A DNA stretch of 64,000 bases from a virus: IMG/VR virus record IMGVR_UViG_3300033388_005412, positions 1-64,000 of that record. One strand, given 5' to 3'. The translations under genes were made by a program, and so were the position numbers. Below are positions 14,316 through 22,831 of the stretch, piece after piece; position 1 is the stretch's first letter, and each line of letters opens with the position of its first letter. Under the pieces are notes generated by a model. The model had not been told where the DNA came from and searched no databases. It was given only the letters and a program-made list of their open reading frames with translations.

Positions 14316-16124
14316 ATGAAACTAGAAAATTTGGCTTTAATAAACTTCCGTAACCATACAAATACGGTATTAGAGTTGTCCAAAAAGATTAACGTATTTA
14401 TCGGTCCGAACGCATCCGGCAAAAGTAGTATTTGCGATGCATTGGTATATCTATTTACGGGAAAGAACGGAAGGGATGAGAAATCATCAACAGGACTCAC
14501 TGAGTTGATAACATTCGGCGAAAGCAGAGCTATGGTTTCATCAGATATTAATGGTATTGGAAAAATAACACGGTGTATACCTCATTCACTTCAAGTTAGT
14601 GGTTGGAGCGGCGGTTTACGGGATCAGCAGAATAAATTATATGACGCAATCAAATCGAATGAAGATGCTGTCATATGCTGTCTGAATAGTAATGAGTTTA
14701 TAAATATGGATGCGTCGGATAAAAAGAACTTTATATTTAATTTGATGGGAATGCACTTGGATTCTGATAAAGTTAAAATGGAATTTTTAAGATGGGCTAA
14801 AGAAAATAATATCCAGAACCCCATGAATATATTGAATTTGATGCCGAGTGATATTATATTTGACGGTTCTCATGAGAAACTGGACGAAGCGTATAAACAT
14901 TTTTTCACATCAAGAAAATTTCTTAAGAAAGAAATAAAAGAACTGGAAGTTAAGGCACAGGACAACAAGTCTCAGTTACCGGAAAATGTAACAGTTGATA
15001 ATAAAGATGCCATACTTAAGAAAATGAAAGAGCTGAAGGATGGCCGGGATGAACTTATGTTACAACTCGGCAAAATCCAGAGTATGGTTAAGCAGCATTT
15101 GGAACTCACTAAAGTTATTGATGCGAAAGTTGATACAGTTCCCGGAACATTAAAAGATTTTGAAAAAAGTGTAAGCAAGGCTGAGAAAACAATTACCGAG
15201 TTGAAAGAGCGACACGCTAAAGAATCGGCTGAAATTAAAGTTATCAGCGATTTAACAGCAAAACTGGAAAACTTTAATGGAAAATGTCCTTTACTCGATG
15301 ATTTTGATTGTGCGGCCGGAAATGAATTGATTAAAGTTCGTGATGAAAATAAATTGAAAATCAAAGAGAAGACAAAAATGATTAATGATATTACAAGTGC
15401 TCTCCAAAAATTGGGCAATGAAAAAGAGGTACTTGAAAAAAATATCGTTATAAAACAGAATGAACTTAAGCATGATGATGATGTCAAAAAGGCCAAGGAA
15501 GAACTTAAATCGATAACTAAACTTGGCGATCCTAAAAAGATACAGGATGACATAAATGCTGTCAGTGAAAGATTAACAAAAGGACAGTCTATTTTGACAA
15601 TGATCGACGCTGAGATTTTAAATGGAAAACAACAGAAAGCAGCAAGCATTGCTATGGATAAGAAGAAAAATGACTTGAAAAAAACTGAGATTCTGGTGGA
15701 CGCATTCGGTCCTAAGGGTATTAAGACAATACTCCTCAACCGGGCTCTAAAACCCTTGCAGGAAAAAGTATCTGAAAAAATGCAATTGCTGACCGATGGA
15801 AAATATTCGATTGATTTTAGAATCAAAGAGAAAAATTTCGATATATATGTGACATCGGATGGAATTGAGAGAAGTATTAAACATCTTAGCACGAGTGAAA
15901 GATTGAGAACGGGTATTATAATGCAGGATGCCATTAATTCCATGGCTGGTTTTAAAATGATAGTTATTGATCAAGTCGATATGCTTGATGACGACAATAA
16001 GAAACTATTGTGGAAACTTATTGATAGAATTAAAGATAATTATGAGACAATTATCATATTATCAACCGGATTATCAGTAAAAGATACAAACAAACCTGAT
16101 GTAAACATGTTCTATATTGGTTAA
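14316..16124 (+). CDS. SMC/Rad50 (SbcC, T4 gp46-like) recombination ATPase
   Basis: An ABC-type DNA-repair ATPase. Walker A is GPNASGKSS at residues 30-38. Long coiled coils with an interrupted middle fill roughly 190-460, including a CPLLDDFDC pair (about 325-333) at the apex where Rad50 carries its zinc hook, though the spacing is not CxxC. The signature LSTSERLR lies near 525 and Walker B MIVIDQVDML near 548-557. In T4, gp46 works with the nuclease gp47 to resect ends for recombination-dependent replication. No SbcD/gp47 gene is adjacent; the metallophosphoesterase at 41541-42539 has a different layout. Confidence 0.85.
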   Translation: MKLENLALINFRNHTNTVLELSKKINVFIGPNASGKSSICDALVYLFTGKNGRDEKSSTGLTELITFGESRAMVSSDINGIGKITRCIPHSLQVSGWSGGLRDQQNKLYDAIKSNEDAVICCLNSNEFINMDASDKKNFIFNLMGMHLDSDKVKMEFLRWAKENNIQNPMNILNLMPSDIIFDGSHEKLDEAYKHFFTSRKFLKKEIKELEVKAQDNKSQLPENVTVDNKDAILKKMKELKDGRDELMLQLGKIQSMVKQHLELTKVIDAKVDTVPGTLKDFEKSVSKAEKTITELKERHAKESAEIKVISDLTAKLENFNGKCPLLDDFDCAAGNELIKVRDENKLKIKEKTKMINDITSALQKLGNEKEVLEKNIVIKQNELKHDDDVKKAKEELKSITKLGDPKKIQDDINAVSERLTKGQSILTMIDAEILNGKQQKAASIAMDKKKNDLKKTEILVDAFGPKGIKTILLNRALKPLQEKVSEKMQLLTDGKYSIDFRIKEKNFDIYVTSDGIERSIKHLSTSERLRTGIIMQDAINSMAGFKMIVIDQVDMLDDDNKKLLWKLIDRIKDNYETIIILSTGLSVKDTNKPDVNMFYIG

Positions 16125-16148
16125 TGAATAAAATTTGAGGTAAATATA

Positions 16149-16460
16149 ATGGATAAAAAAATTGTAAGTAAAAATGTAGCTAGAGGTTTGTTGTTTATAC
16201 TCGGCCTTATAGGCGTTGGCGTTGGTGATCCGATATTGGCCGTGAAGCGAATGATAAATGGTGATTCTAAAAAACTACAGGATAAATATGTTATAGTTTA
16301 TCTAATTGACGGCTCAAAGTCACCGATTGAAGGATGTGTTAAAGTAGTTAAAAAAGGATATATGATGATAAGAGATAATAATAATAAAATAATCTATATC
16401 AATACTGATAGAATAGATTATATAAAAACGAAAGTAGAGGGCGCACAGGAGGATGCATGA
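16149..16460 (+). CDS. Small protein with one hydrophobic segment, 103 aa
   Basis: Residues about 12-32 (ARGLLFILGLIGVGVGDPIL) are hydrophobic enough to span or touch a membrane; the rest looks like a small beta domain (KYVIVYLIDGSKSPIEG). No known family. It overlaps the next start by four bases. Confidence 0.6.
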   Translation: MDKKIVSKNVARGLLFILGLIGVGVGDPILAVKRMINGDSKKLQDKYVIVYLIDGSKSPIEGCVKVVKKGYMMIRDNNNKIIYINTDRIDYIKTKVEGAQEDA

Positions 16461-16666
16461 CTAAAGATACAGTACATGTTAAATGGTTGATGGAATTATT
16501 GTCAAAGTTGGTGCATCGTGGTGATAATGAAGAACGGTTTGAATTGTATCACGACGGTAGTGGATGTGTATATAATATAGAATCAGGTAAGGAAAAAACA
16601 TTCAAAAATATCCGTGAGCTAATTAGGATTTTAAAAAATAAAAAAGTATATGGTAATAAAACATGA
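16457..16666 (+). CDS. Hypothetical protein, 69 aa
   Basis: ATGA-coupled to genes on both sides. Mixed-charge small protein, no recognised motif. Confidence 0.6.
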   Translation: MTKDTVHVKWLMELLSKLVHRGDNEERFELYHDGSGCVYNIESGKEKTFKNIRELIRILKNKKVYGNKT

Positions 16667-16863
16667 GAAAAGATGAGATAGATAATGTTATAAAATGGCT
16701 TGATGATTTATGGCGTAAATATCCCACAATGAGACTAGGACAGCTTCTTGAGAATTTCGTTTTTACTGCTGGTACTCGCGGTGATGATACAAGTATCAGA
16801 CTATTTTATCAAAATGATCATGTGACGGCTGAAAATATAAAATTGGTACTTGACAGGAAGTAG
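16663..16863 (+). CDS. Hypothetical protein, 66 aa
   Basis: ATGA-coupled to the upstream gene. Begins with a helical acidic segment (DEIDNVIKWLDDLWRKYP). The end of the gene and its TAG stop lie inside a promoter for the SSB gene. Confidence 0.6.
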   Translation: MRKDEIDNVIKWLDDLWRKYPTMRLGQLLENFVFTAGTRGDDTSIRLFYQNDHVTAENIKLVLDRK

Positions 16864-16877
16864 CGCTATATTATAGT
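16850..16877 (+). promoter_or_regulatory. Sigma-70-type promoter upstream of the SSB gene
   Basis: TTGACA (16850-16855), 16 nt, TATAGT (16872-16877). Full -35 match and 5/6 in the -10. The start codon of the SSB gene is about 30 nt downstream of the -10. Confidence 0.75.
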
Positions 16878-16907
16878 ATACACAATGAGGCAAATGAGGA
16901 AAATATA

Positions 16908-17300
16908 ATGTTAGGAATGCATGTAATGGGTGTCGGTAAAATATGGCGGAATGCTACATTTAAACCTATAAATAATGAAGGTGGATGGTGTAATTATGCC
17001 GTTTTAATAAAAAAGGAAAGGGGATCTGGTAATATGGTTTACTATTGTCAGCAATGGTTTATGTTGAACAGCAGATTCCCATCTCTTATAACATCGGAAA
17101 AAACGGTTGCGGTTTCTGGGATTTGGAAAGTAAACACGAAAAAGCAACCGGACGGCATTACAAATACATATCACTCAATCACTGTTGATCATATAACATT
17201 TATAGACCATGTTGAAAAAAATAAAGCGATTGAAAAACCAGTTAGAAAGAAAAAAGATGAAAAGGATTTATCGGATTTATCGAATGAAGCTCCTTGGTAA
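16908..17300 (+). CDS. ssb: Single-stranded DNA-binding protein (OB fold, acidic tip)
   Basis: The first 100 residues follow an OB-fold SSB pattern: VGKIWRNATFKPI, a CNYAVLIKKE strand, a YYCQQWFML strand, then VAVSGIWKVN and a late ITVDHITFID strand. A basic linker and an acidic C-terminal tip DLSDLSNEAPW follow, analogous to the DDDIPF tip by which SSB recruits repair proteins. It has its own promoter, as expected for a protein needed in large amounts. Length (130 aa) suits a phage SSB. Confidence 0.75.
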   Translation: MLGMHVMGVGKIWRNATFKPINNEGGWCNYAVLIKKERGSGNMVYYCQQWFMLNSRFPSLITSEKTVAVSGIWKVNTKKQPDGITNTYHSITVDHITFIDHVEKNKAIEKPVRKKKDEKDLSDLSNEAPW

Positions 17301-17649
17301 AATAAGTAAATTATTGAAAAAGCTGTTCTATATAATAACACACTTATTTCACCGAGCACCCGTTTATATCGCAATATACAAAGACTATAAAGAAAAATGC
17401 ATTGAGAAGAAACAAGTGCCTATTCCAGAAAATGAATTTAAGGAAGTACACGAAGCTGTAAGAAAGAATATATCAATTATTAAGAATAAATATAATAATC
17501 CAATGTGCGCGATAGAATTAGATGAAACATTTATTTACTATGCGATGTTTAACAAAGAGAAACAACAGGTTGTTATAAATATATGGACAAAGAATCAGTA
17601 TCACATGTTAACTGGAAGCAAACGTAAGGAGCCGCATGAGCGACAATAA
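17284..17649 (+). CDS. Hypothetical protein, 121 aa
   Basis: The ATG at 17284 is inside the SSB tail; a longer frame from 17209 would overlap it further. The N-terminus is basic with a hydrophobic YIITHLF stretch, followed by a VHEAVRKNISIIKNKYN helix. No family recognised. Start choice is uncertain. Confidence 0.55.
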   Translation: MKLLGKISKLLKKLFYIITHLFHRAPVYIAIYKDYKEKCIEKKQVPIPENEFKEVHEAVRKNISIIKNKYNNPMCAIELDETFIYYAMFNKEKQQVVINIWTKNQYHMLTGSKRKEPHERQ

Positions 17650-18196
17650 AAAAATTAGTAATGTAAAACCAATGATTAGTATGGAGATGATTAATAATAT
17701 TGACAGCATATTATCAAGCCAGAAGGAAATTGATGATTTACTGAACTATATTCAGAGAAATGAGCCACATTTCTATAACTGGTCACAGCGGCGGACGAGT
17801 CAGATAATATCCGGTTTGTCACGATATACTGATTTACGGATAAGTGTGGCGAATCGTATCGCACATGGATTACTTTTATCTTTCTTAGGAGGATATCTCC
17901 TCAGTTCTGAGTTAGACAATGATACTGTTAACAGTATAATACAAACACCTGAACAAGAATTTGAGACATGGCTTTCCGGGCAATTACCTGATAATTTTTA
18001 TAATTATTCAATAAATGGGCTTGATAAAAATTCTACTAAATACATAGCAAAAAAAGCCCATATAAATATAATTAAAACATTGGAAAATAACGTAAAAGCA
18101 AAAAACAAATACTTCAGAAATAAGTCACGTGATGATCTTGATGTTTTAGACGGGATCCCCGCAATTAAAAAGAAAAGGAAAAAGAAAAGTAAATGA
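17636..18196 (+). CDS. Hypothetical protein with basic tail, 186 aa
   Basis: Predicted mainly helical, with a segment LLLSFLGGYLLSSEL, and ending in a strongly basic tail (KKKRKKKSK). AGGAG site in the end of the upstream gene. No recognised family. Confidence 0.65.
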   Translation: MSDNKKISNVKPMISMEMINNIDSILSSQKEIDDLLNYIQRNEPHFYNWSQRRTSQIISGLSRYTDLRISVANRIAHGLLLSFLGGYLLSSELDNDTVNSIIQTPEQEFETWLSGQLPDNFYNYSINGLDKNSTKYIAKKAHINIIKTLENNVKAKNKYFRNKSRDDLDVLDGIPAIKKKRKKKSK

Positions 18197-18378
18197 AAAT
18201 AGATAATAAATTTTTTAAAAGTACTATAATGAAAAATATTAACAAACTAATTACGGTAAACAGAGTTGAGAATAAATGTTCTATCGAAGACAGCTATGAG
18301 TATGTCATAAATTTCTTAGAACATATGATTGAAGTATTAAAAGACGATATGAAATTGGGAACATATGATAAAATATAA
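18193..18378 (+). CDS. Hypothetical protein, 61 aa
   Basis: ATGA overlap with the previous stop. Helical small protein, no motif. Confidence 0.55.
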   Translation: MKIDNKFFKSTIMKNINKLITVNRVENKCSIEDSYEYVINFLEHMIEVLKDDMKLGTYDKI

Positions 18379-18388
18379 GGAGTGAATA

Positions 18389-18745
18389 ATGAGTATTAAA
18401 GAAATCAGTATGGGACAATTGCCTCCGGCAGTTAAGAAACTGGCTATGGTATTTGCCGATATTGTTAAAATATATGCATGTGACACAATTGCTGAATTAA
18501 TAAATTCGTCTAAATCAAAAACTTTGGAAATGATGATCATTGCGCAAACTAAAAATGATAAGCCGGAAAAACATTTTTTAGTCGGGCTTGCCATGCCATG
18601 TAAAACTGATGATTTTAAAACACCGTTATTGTATTTTTCACCCCTAACATATGAACAATATGTTAAATATGAAGAAGTAATTAAAGACAAATTGAGAGTT
18701 AATGAAATCAATCGCAAAAGTAATATTTGGATGCCGAAAACCTGA
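18389..18745 (+). CDS. Hypothetical protein, 118 aa
   Basis: AAGGAG site precedes ATG 18389. Begins MSIKEISMGQLPPAVKKL, mixed alpha/beta, without catalytic motifs I can name. It overlaps the PD-(D/E)XK nuclease gene by about 44 bp if that gene starts at 18702. Confidence 0.6.
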   Translation: MSIKEISMGQLPPAVKKLAMVFADIVKIYACDTIAELINSSKSKTLEMMIIAQTKNDKPEKHFLVGLAMPCKTDDFKTPLLYFSPLTYEQYVKYEEVIKDKLRVNEINRKSNIWMPKT

Positions 18746-19067
18746 CATGTCTAGAGATATACTTGAAAAAGAAATTGCTAAGAAATTTGGCGGACAGGTG
18801 ACCGTTGCTTCAGGTGCAATTCATAGCGACGGTGACGTCAGGATAGATGGATTTCTTGTTGAGGCAAAAAGGCATTTGACAAAGAAAAGTATATCCGTCA
18901 CTAATACAGTGTGGAAGCAGATAAGAAATCAGGCATTGAAACGTGGCCGGCGCCCATTGGTTATTTTTAAGAATAGTGAATTATCGGTTGCTATCTTAGA
19001 TTTAGAGGATTTTAAAGAAATGTACGAGGAGAATAAGGAAAATAAAAATGAAACAAATTCTATATAA
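18702..19067 (+). CDS. Small PD-(D/E)XK nuclease, Hjc/resolvase-like
   Basis: The core reads SGAIHSDGDVRIDGFLVEAKRH: an SG with nearby Asp (GDV), then E-A-K, the metal-binding D...ExK motif. An upstream helix (EKEIAKKFGG) supplies the N-terminal Glu of Hjc-type resolvases. Its size (121 aa) and position just before recA suit Holliday-junction or branch cleavage. An alternative start at 18747 would avoid most of the overlap with the previous gene. A VRR-type or other small structure-specific nuclease cannot be excluded. Confidence 0.65.
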   Translation: MKSIAKVIFGCRKPDMSRDILEKEIAKKFGGQVTVASGAIHSDGDVRIDGFLVEAKRHLTKKSISVTNTVWKQIRNQALKRGRRPLVIFKNSELSVAILDLEDFKEMYEENKENKNETNSI

Positions 19068-20097
19068 AGATAAAAAATGGTTATATAAAAAATATTGTTG
19101 TGATATGTTATCATCAACTAATATTAGCAAAACATGCCATGTTACGCGACGTACTATTTTAAATTGGTTAGTGAAATATGAGATACCTAGACGCTCAAAT
19201 CTTGATTCTCAATTAAATAGATTTAAAAATAAAACATATTTAAATAAAAAATGGTTATTAAATAAATATTGTAATGATTTAAAATCAATAAATACCATTG
19301 CTAAGGAATGTGATATAGGTATTCATGGTGTTTTTAATTCATTGAAAAGACATAAAATAAGCACTAGAAGTTCAGGTTATGGGGCACATTTGTATTATAA
19401 TAATCATTGCAATTTAGATAAATATGCTATTGAATTTATTACAGGCGAAATGCTGGGTGATATGCATATAGAGAAAACTAGCAATTCAGCGGCTAGAATA
19501 ACATACGGCTCGAAGTATAAAAAATATCTAAACTTTTTAAGTAAGCAATTAAATTCTTTTGGAATAAAGCAATCTGGAAGATATACAATAACAAAAACAA
19601 TAAATCTTCCCGGAAATAGAAAAATAAAAGATAAAAATAGAGGCACAGTTTATCATTATTCTTCTTTAAGTTATCCAGAGCTCTTAGAGTTGTGCAAAAA
19701 GTGGTATATTCCTTACAAAGGATACTCTAAAAACAATCGTCGAAAATGGTTTAAAATAATTCCAAGAGATTTAGAATTAACACCGTTAGTTTGCCGACAG
19801 TGGTTTATTGGTGATGGTTGCACATCAAAATTAAGAAATGATTTGTATTTGGCAACTCGCGGATTTAAAGAAAAGGATGTAATGTTTCTAGCTATAAAAT
19901 TAAGTGATAAAGGATTCAGAATAACAAAACAAAAATACAATGATATACGTATTTCATGCTATTCAGTTGAAGATTTTTTGACATACATAGGACAGTGTCC
20001 AACAAAATGTTACGAATATAAATGGAGGATGTTAAATGAAAAAAGAAAAAGACTTGAAACTTCAAGAAGCGATAAATCAGTTGGCCAAACAGTATAA
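19048..20097 (+). CDS. Free-standing LAGLIDADG homing endonuclease next to recA
   Basis: Two helix-turn-helix-like repeats fill residues 1-110 (ISKTCHVTRRTILNWL and IAKECDIGIHGVFNSL, each followed by H/Y-x-I-x-R/T-RS). The endonuclease domain contains FITGEMLGDMHI and CRQWFIGDGCT, both LAGLIDADG motifs with acidic residues. It overlaps the preceding nuclease gene by 20 bp and recA by 62 bp, which suggests insertion at a gene boundary without breaking either. Such free-standing genes usually cut relatives lacking them at or near the neighbouring gene. Confidence 0.85.
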   Translation: MKQILYKDKKWLYKKYCCDMLSSTNISKTCHVTRRTILNWLVKYEIPRRSNLDSQLNRFKNKTYLNKKWLLNKYCNDLKSINTIAKECDIGIHGVFNSLKRHKISTRSSGYGAHLYYNNHCNLDKYAIEFITGEMLGDMHIEKTSNSAARITYGSKYKKYLNFLSKQLNSFGIKQSGRYTITKTINLPGNRKIKDKNRGTVYHYSSLSYPELLELCKKWYIPYKGYSKNNRRKWFKIIPRDLELTPLVCRQWFIGDGCTSKLRNDLYLATRGFKEKDVMFLAIKLSDKGFRITKQKYNDIRISCYSVEDFLTYIGQCPTKCYEYKWRMLNEKRKRLETSRSDKSVGQTV

Positions 20098-21016
20098 AAA
20101 ACCTGTTGTTCAAAAAGGGTTACCTTCTTTGGAAAAAATTTCTCTTGGAATGATTTCCTTGGATAAATTAACAGGTGGTGGTTTTCCTAAAAGCAGATTT
20201 TCAATGTTGTTTGGTGATAAGTCTACTTGTAAAACAAGTTTATGTAAACGATTAGCTGGACAAATTATTAAAGAAGGTGGTAAAGTCGTTGTTGTAGATG
20301 CGGAACATAGTTGGGATTCAAAACATGCAAAAACACTTGGTCTTGATACTGATAAATTGATGGTTAATCAACCGGACACATTAGAAGAGGGAATAACAAT
20401 AATTCAAAAATTCGCACCGCTTGTAGATCTTATCATTTACGATTCTATCGTCAGCGTAGCACCTGAAGCCGAGATAGCAAGAGATATGGAACAGGAAACA
20501 AGAGCATTGATTCCACGGAAATTGTCTCAGTTTTTCAGAATAACAACGCCTGTCGTTGGAAAAGGTAAAGCTGCTGTTATTTTGGTTAATCAGGTTAGGG
20601 TGGATTTAAATAAATATGGCATGGCCGGATATCCTGGGGGCCGAGCACTTTCACACCATACTTCTTTCATTATGCAACTATGGAGAGGCAGTAAAAAAGA
20701 CTGCCCTACAAAGAAAATTAATGGGAAAGATATACCTATAGGCTTCAGAGTATTCGCCAAAGCCACTAAAACAAAAATATCCGATACGGAAGGACAGACT
20801 GTGAGTTTTAACTATTTCTACAAGGGAGAGCATTTTAAACCATTAGATGATCTTTTCCAGATGGCCGAATTGTTTAAAGTTATTGAAAAATCCGGAGCGT
20901 GGTATAATTATGGAGAAGATAAGTTTCAAGGACAGCAGGGTTTTATTAATTTTATGAAAGAAAATCCATCTGCTGTAAAGGAAATAAAGAAAGCTGTGAT
21001 AGAGGCAAAACTTTAA
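20036..21016 (+). CDS. recA: RecA/UvsX-type recombinase with unusual Walker A
   Basis: A DNA strand-exchange ATPase. Its features are a SLDKLTGGGFPKSRF start, Walker A GDKSTCKTS at residues 60-68, a VVVVDAEH strand with the Glu, Walker B VDLIIYDSI, an L1-like region (AEIARDMEQETRALIPRKL), AVILVNQVRV and an L2 region with PGGRALSHH. The second conserved Gly of the P-loop is Cys65. Length (326 aa) is typical. Start ATG 20036 follows GGAGG inside the endonuclease gene. It acts with the SSB, UvsY-like and SMC-like proteins encoded nearby. Confidence 0.9.
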   Translation: MKKEKDLKLQEAINQLAKQYKKPVVQKGLPSLEKISLGMISLDKLTGGGFPKSRFSMLFGDKSTCKTSLCKRLAGQIIKEGGKVVVVDAEHSWDSKHAKTLGLDTDKLMVNQPDTLEEGITIIQKFAPLVDLIIYDSIVSVAPEAEIARDMEQETRALIPRKLSQFFRITTPVVGKGKAAVILVNQVRVDLNKYGMAGYPGGRALSHHTSFIMQLWRGSKKDCPTKKINGKDIPIGFRVFAKATKTKISDTEGQTVSFNYFYKGEHFKPLDDLFQMAELFKVIEKSGAWYNYGEDKFQGQQGFINFMKENPSAVKEIKKAVIEAKL

Positions 21017-21017
21017 T

Positions 21018-21395
21018 ATGAAAAAAAGAAAATTTGACGGAGCAAAAGACTGGAATTTTATTATTGTTGAAGGATTTTGTGGATATTCATTTATGAAAGA
21101 CAAATATGTAACAGTTTCGGAATTTCCTAAAGATAAAAATGGAAAGTACGACTTTACTAACTGGTCAAGTAAAAAAGTAAAGACTGAGAGAATTAAAAAT
21201 CCTCAGTATGTCAATGCTAAAATTCCAACATATTGTAAAGGAAAAATTGGAATTGAATGCTTAGGTCCCCGTGATAAAAAATGTTCTTTTTTCTTATGCA
21301 GTCAAGCTGATTATGACGAATATCTAATAAGACATATTAGAGAAATGAGAAAATACACAAGAAACAAGAGGAGAAAAAAATGCCAGGAAAAATAA
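21018..21395 (+). CDS. Hypothetical basic Cys-containing protein, 125 aa
   Basis: Begins immediately after recA. The N-terminal part (KDWNFIIVEGFCGYSF) is followed by several cysteines (TYCKG, IECLGP, KKCSFFLC) and a strongly basic end (RNKRRKKCQEK). This suggests nucleic-acid binding or a metal site. No family recognised. Confidence 0.65.
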   Translation: MKKRKFDGAKDWNFIIVEGFCGYSFMKDKYVTVSEFPKDKNGKYDFTNWSSKKVKTERIKNPQYVNAKIPTYCKGKIGIECLGPRDKKCSFFLCSQADYDEYLIRHIREMRKYTRNKRRKKCQEK

Positions 21396-21583
21396 TAGCA
21401 GTTGAATTATCATACAGTGAAATTGAAATTATCATAGATTTACTTCGTAATGACTTAGAAAGCGATTCAGCCGCATACATATATAAAACTAAACTCTTAA
21501 AGGATTTTCAAAATGCATTGGCTGATAATAATATAAACTATTATTTTAAAGGTGGGGCGCATGTTGCGCATGAGTTATATTGA
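21380..21583 (+). CDS. Hypothetical protein, 67 aa
   Basis: Starts within the previous gene end behind GAGGAG. Contains a helical segment LSYSEIEIIIDLLRNDLES. No family recognised. Confidence 0.6.
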   Translation: MPGKIIAVELSYSEIEIIIDLLRNDLESDSAAYIYKTKLLKDFQNALADNNINYYFKGGAHVAHELY

Positions 21584-21598
21584 AAAGGATGGAATAAA

Positions 21599-21835
21599 AT
21601 GAATTATGTTGAAAATGAAAAGTCAAGAGAAAAATTATGCGAGATGAACATATCATTAGGTGTTCTGAAAGAAATGCTACACCTTAAAGATAATGTGCAT
21701 ATTACAGATATATACATGATTCGTAATCGTAATTTGATTAAGATAGTTTTACATAGCGACGAACATGGTAAAATAGTGGAAACTGGCGATATCAGGCCAG
21801 TTGTTTCAATAAAAACTGTTCAGAAAATAATGTAG
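21599..21835 (+). CDS. Hypothetical protein, 78 aa
   Basis: Small alpha/beta protein with no motif I know. TAG stop adjoins the GGGAG ribosome site of the next gene. Confidence 0.6.
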   Translation: MNYVENEKSREKLCEMNISLGVLKEMLHLKDNVHITDIYMIRNRNLIKIVLHSDEHGKIVETGDIRPVVSIKTVQKIM

Positions 21836-21847
21836 GGAGATGATAAA

Positions 21848-22183
21848 ATGAGTAATTGTCCGAATTGTAAATCAGATATGAAAGATATTAAAGGTAGTTT
21901 CTCCATATGCAGAAAATGTGGCAATGTTTATGTGCCGATTGATGAAATACCAAGTGAATATCCGCTAAAGAATAATATGGAAAACGGAATGAAGAATGGT
22001 ATATCTTCAATTTTGAATGATACAGGAAAAGTTGAGAATAAAAGACATCTGACTGAGATAATTTATGCCATTTTAATATCACGAGGCGCAGCCGTAATAA
22101 CGGCGACAGAACTATCTACTGAAATTACCAATGCTATAGATGAAAATTATACATATAGTACTAAAAATATAAAAGGAGAATAA
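21848..22183 (+). CDS. Zinc-ribbon hypothetical protein, 111 aa
   Basis: The N-terminal 30 residues form a standard Zn ribbon: CPNC, then CRKCG in the context SICRKCGNVYVP. The remaining 75 residues are mostly helical with a C-terminal KGE. The ribbon suggests nucleic-acid or protein contact; no specific family recognised. Confidence 0.7.
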   Translation: MSNCPNCKSDMKDIKGSFSICRKCGNVYVPIDEIPSEYPLKNNMENGMKNGISSILNDTGKVENKRHLTEIIYAILISRGAAVITATELSTEITNAIDENYTYSTKNIKGE

Positions 22184-22185
22184 TT

Positions 22186-22779
22186 ATGCGACATTATCAT
22201 GGAATGACCCACCAAGAGGTTAAGGATAAATTTTATATCAATTATGATGGAGAGGAAGATATACCTGTCATGAAAAGAATTAATGGCCGGTTATCAAAAT
22301 TATGGCAAGAGGCGTCGTATTATTACACTGATTCGAAGAATGAAATGTCTAAGGTAAAAAATCGAATTAGACGAATTGATAGCCAACTGAAATACAATAG
22401 AGAAGAAATCAAACAGAAATATATAATGGAAAATAGATCAGTAACCAGAGATAAGAAATGGACAGATGCTGCCAGAGAAACTTTTGCATATGTCGAATCA
22501 TTGAATCCGGATTTACGAGGTGATATTGAGAAATTGCATAAAGAATTAAGTGACTGGAGTGAAGAAGTTGCCTTGTGGTTCGAAATAATGAACAACTTAA
22601 AATTTATTGGTGAGCGGGTTGATAGTTCATCTATGAATACAGCCGTTGAAGCTAAAATGTCAAATAAAGAACCATCAAACATACCGGATATAGTTGAAAA
22701 AGAGACAAAAGATCCGGAACTGGATACAAACGAGTACAAAGTTATTGATAATAAACCAAGTTCTGATGAGTTTTTTTAA
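22186..22779 (+). CDS. Coiled-coil protein, possible UvsY-like recombination mediator
   Basis: Residues 30-150 are long charged helices, with a NPDLRGDIEKLHKELSDWS-type segment and a following ALWFEIMNNLKFIGERV helix. That arrangement recalls UvsY-type mediators, which load RecA/UvsX on SSB-covered DNA. The C-terminus is a flexible acidic tail ending PSSDEFF, reminiscent of SSB tips. It lies 1.2 kb after recA, the expected neighbourhood. Sequence likeness to T4 UvsY is weak, so this is a hypothesis. Confidence 0.4.
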   Translation: MRHYHGMTHQEVKDKFYINYDGEEDIPVMKRINGRLSKLWQEASYYYTDSKNEMSKVKNRIRRIDSQLKYNREEIKQKYIMENRSVTRDKKWTDAARETFAYVESLNPDLRGDIEKLHKELSDWSEEVALWFEIMNNLKFIGERVDSSSMNTAVEAKMSNKEPSNIPDIVEKETKDPELDTNEYKVIDNKPSSDEFF

Positions 22780-22782
22780 TAC

Positions 22783-22811
22783 TTGACAAATAATATTGTG
22801 AAATGTAATAT
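22783..22811 (+). promoter_or_regulatory. Sigma-70-type promoter before the lysis-enzyme genes
   Basis: TTGACA (22783-22788), 17 nt, TAATAT (22806-22811). The -35 is perfect and the spacing ideal. It lies between the stop at 22779 and the AGGAGG of the zinc-ribbon gene, directly ahead of the peptidoglycan hydrolase. Confidence 0.75.
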
Positions 22812-22831
22812 GTGTAAAAGGAGGCTGCATT

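Noticed and set aside
16149-16460. Holin
   Set aside because: One hydrophobic stretch and a soluble domain, not beside the lysis enzymes; too little to call a holin.
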